Part shown: positions 57,761 through 64,000 of the stretch, piece by piece
Position numbering within the stretch: the stretch's first letter is position 1
Layout of the letters: each line of letters opens with the position of its first letter
Program-made: the position numbers and the translations under genes
Notes under the pieces: generated by a model
Told to the model about the DNA's origin: nothing
What the model saw: only the letters and a program-made list of their open reading frames with translations
The model's database searches: none
From: Spirometra erinaceieuropaei
Taxonomy: Eukaryota; Platyhelminthes; Cestoda; Diphyllobothriidea; Diphyllobothriidae
Length of the DNA: 64,000 nt
Reading direction: 5' to 3'
Assembly (NCBI GenBank): GCA_902702965.1
Contig: CACRXP010000232.1
Coordinates: 563,047-627,046 of the forward strand

Positions 57761-58899
57761 GTCGGCTGCGATTATCGGATGCTCACTTTTGGCGCACGCG
57801 ATTTCTAGTGTAAGCTCCAGGGTAGATCTAACTTGTTCATGACACCTTGCATCCGGCAAAGACAGGCGAACGCAAATCCTATGAGTTGAATATTCCTGTT
57901 GTAACTGTCCGCAACCGTCGTCGTGGCGTTGATAAATTCAATTTCGAAACAACAAAGTCTGCAGTTCAGATTTTGCTTTAGTACTTTACTCGACTTTGAA
58001 AAGTACTAAGGATCCCCGGTATTACGGGGGGTCTTGCTCTACCCTATGTGTTCATTTGTCTTCGCCCTTCAGGGTGTTCCAGAAGGAGCCGCAGGACAGA
58101 CTCATTTCTTAATCATCGGGATTTGTGCCTATGTCTAGAGTCTGAGGAAAGTGTTTCCTGTTTATAACATGCTGCAATTGCCGCTCCTGTGACGCCTATC
58201 CACTGTAGCTCCAAGGCCAGGACTCAACAGATTTTGTCAGCTTGGACGTGATGTAAACAGCCCCAATTCGATTTCAGATAGCGCGAGAAACTGCGCTTGC
58301 TGTGTTACATAACATTTTTTAATCGCACTTTAGAAATCTTTAAACAACACGATCTGACTCGGTCACAGGACTTTCCAATCCCAGGCTTCAATTTGCTGAA
58401 AAGTCATTTCAAAACATCAATGGGTCTCGTCTCTGTAAGTAGTGCTCATGTTTATTACAAGCCTCTATCTCCAGGCTCCGTAAGAATCCTACACGTTTTT
58501 AACAGTAAGTCAGTTTGCCTTCCCCAAAGTCGATTTAAAACGGCAATCTTCAAGTCATTTGTAAGCTTAACTATACTTGCCCTCAAGTAATCCCATCATA
58601 GGTACTTCAAAGGGCGTGGATTTGAATACTCTACAGTAACCAGCGTGTGCGTTCTATTCAGTGAGCAGACACCAATTAAGAAGATTATTTCTCTTTTCCA
58701 GAAAAACACATTTGACTTTTAGCATTCGGATCTCTATAAACCCCTGTTTAGAAGGTTCAACATCTTCACTATGTGCTTATGTTCGTCATAAGAGCCATTA
58801 TAAATACTCTAAATTGACCTCCACGACGTAACGCGATGAGCATGCTCAATAACGTGGCCGCTGAACAACCCCCCCCCCCACGATATTTGAATGTAGGCG
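57761..58899. other. No gene recognised
   Basis: A 97-codon frame at 58297-58590 has no recognisable motif. A C run lies at 58869-58879. Nothing else is identifiable. Confidence 0.4.
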
Positions 58900-59170
58900 G
58901 AAGATGGGTTGGCGAGCATACGTTGCTTTCGATAAATTCTCCTCAGGCCAGTACAGTTATATGATAAAGGGGTACAGTCAAACTTGACAGCGATTGAAAA
59001 ATCACTAGAACTTAGTTTTAAAGCATAGGCGGGGCGTGAGCGGAGGGACGCAGAAAGTTTCATGTGGTTAGTCAACCTTTGACCACGGTAAGTGCGGAGC
59101 CTGAACAAGGTTCTTCTGGCGCATAGGGTCGGTTTTCGTAACCTGATTGCGGCCGCTTCTGCTGCTGCCA
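58900..59170 (-). repeat. PLE-1 3' tail, minus strand
   Basis: On minus it has CATATAACTGTACTGGCCTG, GAGAATTTATCGAAAGCAAC and GTATGCTCGCC near its end, as in the tails at 22815 and 39930. It follows the coding relic at 59171-59790. Confidence 0.65.
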
Positions 59171-59790
59171 ACAGGCGCTAGCCCAGTAGCTTGTGATAGT
59201 TCGAGAGGACCGCATAAATCACACGAAAAGCTTCGCTGGTATCCACATGATACCCTGAATCAACTGCATGCGCAAGAATGGCCCTGCTTATGCTCCTAGT
59301 TTCGCCTTTTGCCAGCCATGCGGAGAGGTGTTTCGTATTCTTTTGGATAGAGGTCGACTCGTACGACCAATGTAACCTGCTCCACAGGACCAAGTGAAGG
59401 AATAGATGCACACTGAGGCGTCCCGAGATGGCAACCTATCCGCGTAAAATAGGGTTAGTAGAGAATGATATTCGAATCCTTGCTGCTGGGGACGTTTGTG
59501 AGACAGCGTCTCCTTGAAAAGGATCTTTGAGGAAGGAAGTTTTCTTTTTGGTAGTCAATGTGGTGGATTTGCCAGCCGTCCGGCAATGTTCATTGCAATG
59601 AATCTGCCAGGATGTCCGTTTTCGCGAAGGAAGTCTTGGATTTTTCTAAGCTCCTCCTCGATGCTATCTGTTGAAAAAATTTTAGCACTTTGTGCCGAAC
59701 ACCGGACACAATATCGTTTTTGTTGAATTTATCATGAGGAAATTTCTTTAGGGTTCTCGCTGACCGACAGATTGTTAGTGAACATCTTTC
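59171..59790 (-). pseudogene. PLE-1 C-terminal relic: linker plus GIY-YIG
   Basis: The longest PLE-1 piece. On minus, from about 59690 down, it reads IEEELRKIQDFLRENGHPG (linker after the RT, near 59660), AMNIAGRL, a stop, SSKILFKETLSHKRPQQQGF, then CIYSFTWSCGAGYIGRTSR, RIRNTSP. After a frameshift it reads AWLAKGETRSISRAIL, VDSGYHVDTSEAFRVIY and NYHKLLG. The linker-plus-domain order is that of a Penelope-type protein. No RT core is readable beyond 59790. It is dead through one stop and at least one frameshift. Confidence 0.75.
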
Positions 59791-59929
59791 GGAATATTTA
59801 TCCTTCTCGGGACTCCTGCAGATACAGTCACTTGAATGTGTCGTTCATCTAGCTGACTTAGTCTCAGAACGGAATACGACCGTTGACCATTTCCTCTGAG
59901 CTTCAGTCTGTGCGGGCGGTTGCTTAGCC
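59791..59929. other. Boundary region
   Basis: Short stretch between the PLE-1 relic and a SINE relic; nothing identified. Confidence 0.3.
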
Positions 59930-60120
59930 GCACGTAATCCACCATCCGAAAGTCTTATCGACAGAGATTACTGAGGCAAAGATGACCATTTCTGGCACAT
60001 TTGCGGTCGATACGCAACTGTAACCCGATCTCAGGTCGGGGAACCTGAAAGTTGAACATTTGTCCAGGTTAGAACGTGCTTGCCTTTCTACGCAGTTGAG
60101 CTATGAACTCACACGCGCGC
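59930..60120 (-). repeat. Diverged SINE copy
   Basis: On minus it has ATAGCTCAACTGCGTAGAA (A-box region), AGGTTCCCCGACCTGAG, GAAATGGTCATCTTTGCC and AATCTCTGTCGATAAG, following the SINE order. The B-box is unclear. Confidence 0.5.
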
Positions 60121-60507
60121 CAACCGTAAACATTCAACCCCGAAGGAGGGCTGTGTCCATCGACGATCTGTCTCGACTGCAGGCCGGGCGATGCGGTCTG
60201 CCAGGCCTTTGTGGGCACCGTTAGTTCTGGGCTGATGCCCTGGTTGTTGCCACTCAACAGTTCAACTGCAATGCGGATACCAGCGCAGATATGAGAAGCA
60301 GATCTTGAAGATGTCGACAAAAACGTCCTCGCATTTGGGGAGATGCAGTTTTTAAAGTAGAATCAACAAACATGCTGCACACAGTCGACTGAAAATAAAC
60401 CGCATTCTTGTTTGAATCATCATAAAAGCTTTATTGTAACCTCAAAATCTGCGTCGATGGTAAACGATGTACGATGACTGCCAATGGGTCTGGCGTTAAG
60501 ATATGGG
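60121..60507. other. No gene recognised
   Basis: Nothing identifiable. Confidence 0.4.
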
Positions 60508-60602
60508 AATAGGAACTCCCTATAATACAGGTGACCTTGCGTCAACTTCCTGGAAGGGTAACCATTCCCGCATCCTAACCCAAAACTTACCACTTACCTC
60601 AG
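60508..60602 (+). repeat. Dispersed repeat 'T', copy 4, with short telomere-like tail
   Basis: CCCTATAATACAGGTGACCT and CAACTTCCTGGAAGGG match the inverted copies at 979, 8345 and 30340. It continues into CATCCTAACCCAAAACTTAC. This is the clearest sign that repeat T and CCCTAA units belong together. Confidence 0.5.
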
Positions 60603-60900
60603 CCGTCACATGGAAGGTACTTTGAACAGAACCGCATGGTAATGACACGCTCGTCTGTCTGTGGCTGTACTCCTTGTTCTCTAAGCTTTTAGGTACCATT
60701 GGAGAGTAGGATCCACTACATTAGTTGTTAAATCACTGCGCTGTATGCAACACGAAGTCGAGACAAGACCTGAGTTTCGCCGTATTCTCATTCTCACAGC
60801 CCCTAGGAAGCAGGCGTGTGTGTGCCGTCGCGTCTTATAACCGAGGTACATCATGCGAACCGTAGGTTTGTAATAAATCCCTGCTGAGTGGCTCACGTTA
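60603..60900. other. No gene recognised
   Basis: Nothing identifiable. Confidence 0.4.
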
Positions 60901-61799
60901 CAAGCAAACTCATGAGACCGAAGACGATGTTAGGTATACATTCTCAAGCCTACGATTCATGATTTCTCCCGGCTACATGCAAAAACTATACTCTGCAGCA
61001 AATGACTACTTAGGTAGCATGCATTGTTCGCATTGATTTTTGATGCCTCTAAAAGTCCAGTAATATTTCATGCAAAACATGCGTAAAAATGTTCATTCCT
61101 TCGCTCATTCAATAGCCAATTACATCTTCTTTAAGTTTTATATTCGAAGGAGGGAGATAATTCGGTTTTAAAAAAGTTTCTAATTGTGTGACTTTTAAAT
61201 ACCGTGAAATGGCAGTTTATAAAACTTCATGTCTCTGCATTTACAAATGTGGCTTACAAAGTTAACAATTTGGATCAAATCTACGACCAGCTTTTTTGAA
61301 TCACTTATGGTCTCCTCTTAATACCGTAATGTGTGGTTTTCCGTACGCGGAAAATACATAGCTTGAAGGTTGGTAACCCTGAATGCAAGTGTGACGGCAG
61401 AGTGGGTTCAAAATTATTCGGGAATTGGAAAAGTTATTGAAAACCGAATAACACCCTTCCTTCGAGTATAAAATTGAAAGAAGACGTAAGTTTCTACCGA
61501 ACGAGCGGAAGAATGAATATTTTTATGTATGTTTTGCATAAAATATAACTGGACATTTAGGGACATCGAAAATCAATGAGAAAAATGCATGCCACCTAAG
61601 TAGTCATTTGTTGCAGAGTATAGTTTTTGCATGTAGCCGGGAGGAAGTTCGTTTGAAAGCCAGCATCCTGAGGTAACGGAAGTATTATAGAATTATACTG
61701 CAGACTGATTAGTTTTACAACCCTATTTAATTAATCTTTTCAAAACGAAAACGCATTTCGGGATTTCGGTTGACATTTCATGAGTTAGCCAACCTACTG
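60901..61799. mobile_element. Palindromic element PAL-H with deleted left arm
   Basis: The right end CAACCTACTG lies next to TA (61800-61801). The left start CAAGCAAACTCATGAGAC follows TA (60899-60900), after which much of the outer left arm is missing up to TCCCGGCTACATGCAAAAAC. Inner arms pair well (GACTACTTAGGTAGCATGC, AAATTACATCTTCT-type). The spacer is in PAL-A orientation with a core TTTTCCGTACGCGGAAAA at 61337-61354. Confidence 0.7.
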
Positions 61800-61801
61800 T
61801 A

Positions 61802-62474
61802 CCTTTTGTGGACGCAGTCGCGACTTTCGTCTGCATTTGTTTATAGTTAAGTAGGATTTTACTGCATTTACGACCCTTGCTGTTTACACTGTTGATGTAT
61901 AGTAATGGCAAGAGGAAGACAAGATGTCAGGCTAGACTTCATGCGGAGTTTTGGATCTCACGTAGGCAGAGTGTCTTAAAGGTCAAATCAAGGGGGAACC
62001 ATTGCAGCCCAGTCTTCAGTCCAGCCGGATAACATCGCCAGTAGAAGCATCAGATCTATTTGATTGAGAAATGTGCTTAGTTGTCTTGAGAATTACTTCC
62101 CCGTGTCGGCCCTACCGACCTTTTCCTTCTTCCTAGCACCAGTCAATCGTCCAAGCTTTTCAGCCGACCCGTGATGGAAATGAACACAAGGACTGATTGG
62201 ATACGAAAATCTCTGTCTAGTGTGCACCACAGACATGGCGGTCCTCATGAAGTTTTTGGTCTCCCACATAAGCGACACGTGTCGTCACTACGACACTGGC
62301 AAATTGCATCGGGCACCTGAAGCATGAGCGATGTGTGATGTAGCATAAGTTGCCAGTTTATATACGCGTGTGACCAAACGAACACATGTGTGGCCTAAAC
62401 GCGTTCTATGATTGCGAGTTGAGTTTTCGGAAGGAACGTTGGCTTGTGCCTTTTAAATGCGGATTTACATGAGT
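61802..62474. other. No gene recognised
   Basis: About 670 bp between two palindromic elements. Nothing else is seen. Confidence 0.4.
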
Positions 62475-63563
62475 GTCTCACTGCTGCAGCGTCCAAGGAC
62501 ATTCAGGCATCCCATTGGCCTCCTCGGTGGCATGTTCAGTGGATATGATAACTCGTGAAACGTTAACCGAATTTCTGAAATGCGTTTTCGTTTCGAAAAG
62601 ATTACTTAGTAAGGGTTGTAATATTAATTTTCTTGTAGCATAATCCCGAGATATTTCAGTTACTTCAGGATGCCGGCTTTCGAACGAACTTCTTTGGGCA
62701 GCCTGCAAAAACTACGCTGTAAAAAGACTACTAATGTTGTGTGAGTTTTTCTCATTGGTTTTCGATGGCCTTGAAAAATTCAAATATATTTTATAGAAAA
62801 CATGCCTACAAATATCCCTCCTCTCATTAATATGGAATAAAATTACGTCTTCTTTAAATTATGTACCTTAAGGAGGGGTATAATTCCAATCCCTGAATAA
62901 TTTTGAATCTTACCTGCCGTTACACTTGCATTTTGGGTTTTCAAGCTACAAGCTGTATATTTTCCGTGTACGAAAAAACCACACATTTCTATAAACTAAT
63001 AAGAGGAGACATATGAGTTCATAAAATTAAGCCGAGGATTTGAGTCATATAGCATACTTTACAAGCAACATTAATAAATGCAGACAGGAGGTTTTATGAA
63101 CGTGTATTCCACGATCTTAAAAATCTCGTAATTAAGAAAATTTTAAAAACCAAACAGTACCTTTCTTCAAGTATAACATTTTAAGCAACCGTAATATCCT
63201 TTCACATAAATAGGAGAAGGGATATTTGTGGGCATCTTTTAAATGAAATATATTTGGATTTTTTAAGATCATCGGAAACCAATGAGAAAAATTCACACTG
63301 CATCAGTAGCCATTTTTGCAGTGTAGTTTTTGCAGGCTGCCGAAAGAAGTTCGTTCGAAAGCCGGCATCCTGAGGTAACTGAAATACCTCGGGATTATGC
63401 TACAAGAAAATTAGTATAACAACCCTACCTAAGTAATCTTTTCCAATCGAAAACGCATTTGAGAATCTCGGTTAACATTTCAGGAGTTAGCATATCCACT
63501 GAACATGTTGCCGTGGAGGCCAATGGGATGCTGGAATGTCCTTGGACGCTGCAGCAGTGAGAC
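62475..63563. mobile_element. Palindromic element PAL-I with extended ends, 1089 bp
   Basis: Left end GTCTCACTGCTGCAGCGTCC; the right end is its exact complement. About 62 bp further in lies CAGTGGATATGATAACTCG (62537) and its counterpart ending CATATCCACTG (63501), which is where PAL-A and PAL-C end. The arms continue with the family pattern (GCCGGCTTTCGAACGAACTT/GTTCGTTCGAAAGCCGGC). The spacer is in PAL-C orientation with a core near 62960-62978. No TA lies at either the inner or the outer ends and no clear target duplication outside. The outer 62 bp may be a longer ancestral terminus or captured sequence. Confidence 0.75.
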
Positions 63564-64000
63564 GTGTGTATCAGACACCGGTTTCTCGATCAAGCTTCCA
63601 TGGATTGGCAGATGACCGACAAGCCCGCTGTGATTCAGGGGTTGCGGTCTCAATATGCTAACTCAGGGACTGCATCTGCAGTTCAGATGGATGTCATGTT
63701 GATTATGTGTAACTTTTGTGCACCAGCAGGAAAGTTGTTCTTTGGAGATCAGACTTCAAATTTCGTTTCCGACCCTGATGTTTATTAAAAAATGCACTCC
63801 CCAAAGTACGCGAATATTTCCACTGGTGTAAGGCGAGTTCCATTAACGATGACTATGTGTTCATTGTATCCACATAATGGCGCCGGTTGATACATAGCCG
63901 CCGTCTGTTGCGTACCGATGGTCAGTCCGAAGCTGAGACAGCCTAGGACGAAAGGATGCCCATTCGGCTAACTGCCCTCCTCAGCTGGGGTGTTTAATGC
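63564..64000. other. No gene recognised
   Basis: A 74-codon frame at 63564-63788 begins at the end of PAL-I and has no family resemblance. Nothing else is seen. Confidence 0.4.

Noticed and set aside
1..64000. CRISPR arrays, operons, bacterial promoters or prophage
   Set aside because: No regularly spaced direct repeats, no dense long frames and no ribosome-binding-site pattern; everything points to a eukaryotic genome.

Overview
This 64-kb window looks like eukaryotic, repeat-rich, gene-poor DNA. I find no host gene that I can support. Every region with recognisable coding signal is a decayed retroelement. The element mix is a degenerate APE-type LINE with C-terminal C2H2 zinc fingers, several Penelope-like (PLE) GIY-YIG fragments, a tRNA-derived SINE, palindromic non-autonomous DNA elements and degenerate TTAGGG/CCCTAA tracts. 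It best fits a flatworm, probably a diphyllobothriid tapeworm (Spirometra/Sparganum type). The taxon is an inference from how the protein relics read; no search was run.

Layout. 1-5.2 kb: mostly unassigned, with one telomere-like tract and a PLE 3' tail. 5.25-8.2 kb: palindromic elements, one nested inside another. 8.2-14.1 kb: unassigned except for a subtelomere-like repeat with a telomere-like tail at 10.97-11.26 kb. 14.1-19.9 kb: satellite-like units and a roughly 3.7-kb LINE pseudogene on the plus strand (endonuclease, reverse transcriptase with FADD kept, zinc-finger tail). 20-25.8 kb: a dense pile of mobile DNA (three palindromic elements, SINEs, an inverted-repeat-flanked PLE fragment and another PLE GIY-YIG relic). 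26-36 kb: SINE relics, one palindromic element, one telomere-like tract, and an assembly gap inside a (GGT)n microsatellite. 36-45 kb: more PLE pieces, a truncated palindrome and a second LINE 3' end. 49-51.4 kb: a palindrome split by a SINE and flanked by direct repeats, then a PLE relic. 55.6-60.6 kb: telomere-like tracts, SINEs and a PLE C-terminal relic. 60.9-63.6 kb: two more palindromic elements, the last with extended ends.

The main finding is a family of at least eleven palindromic elements of about 0.5-1.1 kb. The best-preserved copies have arms of about 375 bp around a conserved spacer of about 245 bp. They end in CAGTAGATG-type termini at TA dinucleotides. One copy has inserted into another and the pre-insertion TA site can be read from the host's opposite arm, which argues for TA-targeted transposition (Tc1/mariner-like; inference). 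A short palindromic core related to TTTTCCGTRYACGGAAAA recurs near the centre of six copies. Boundaries and family membership were set by eye.
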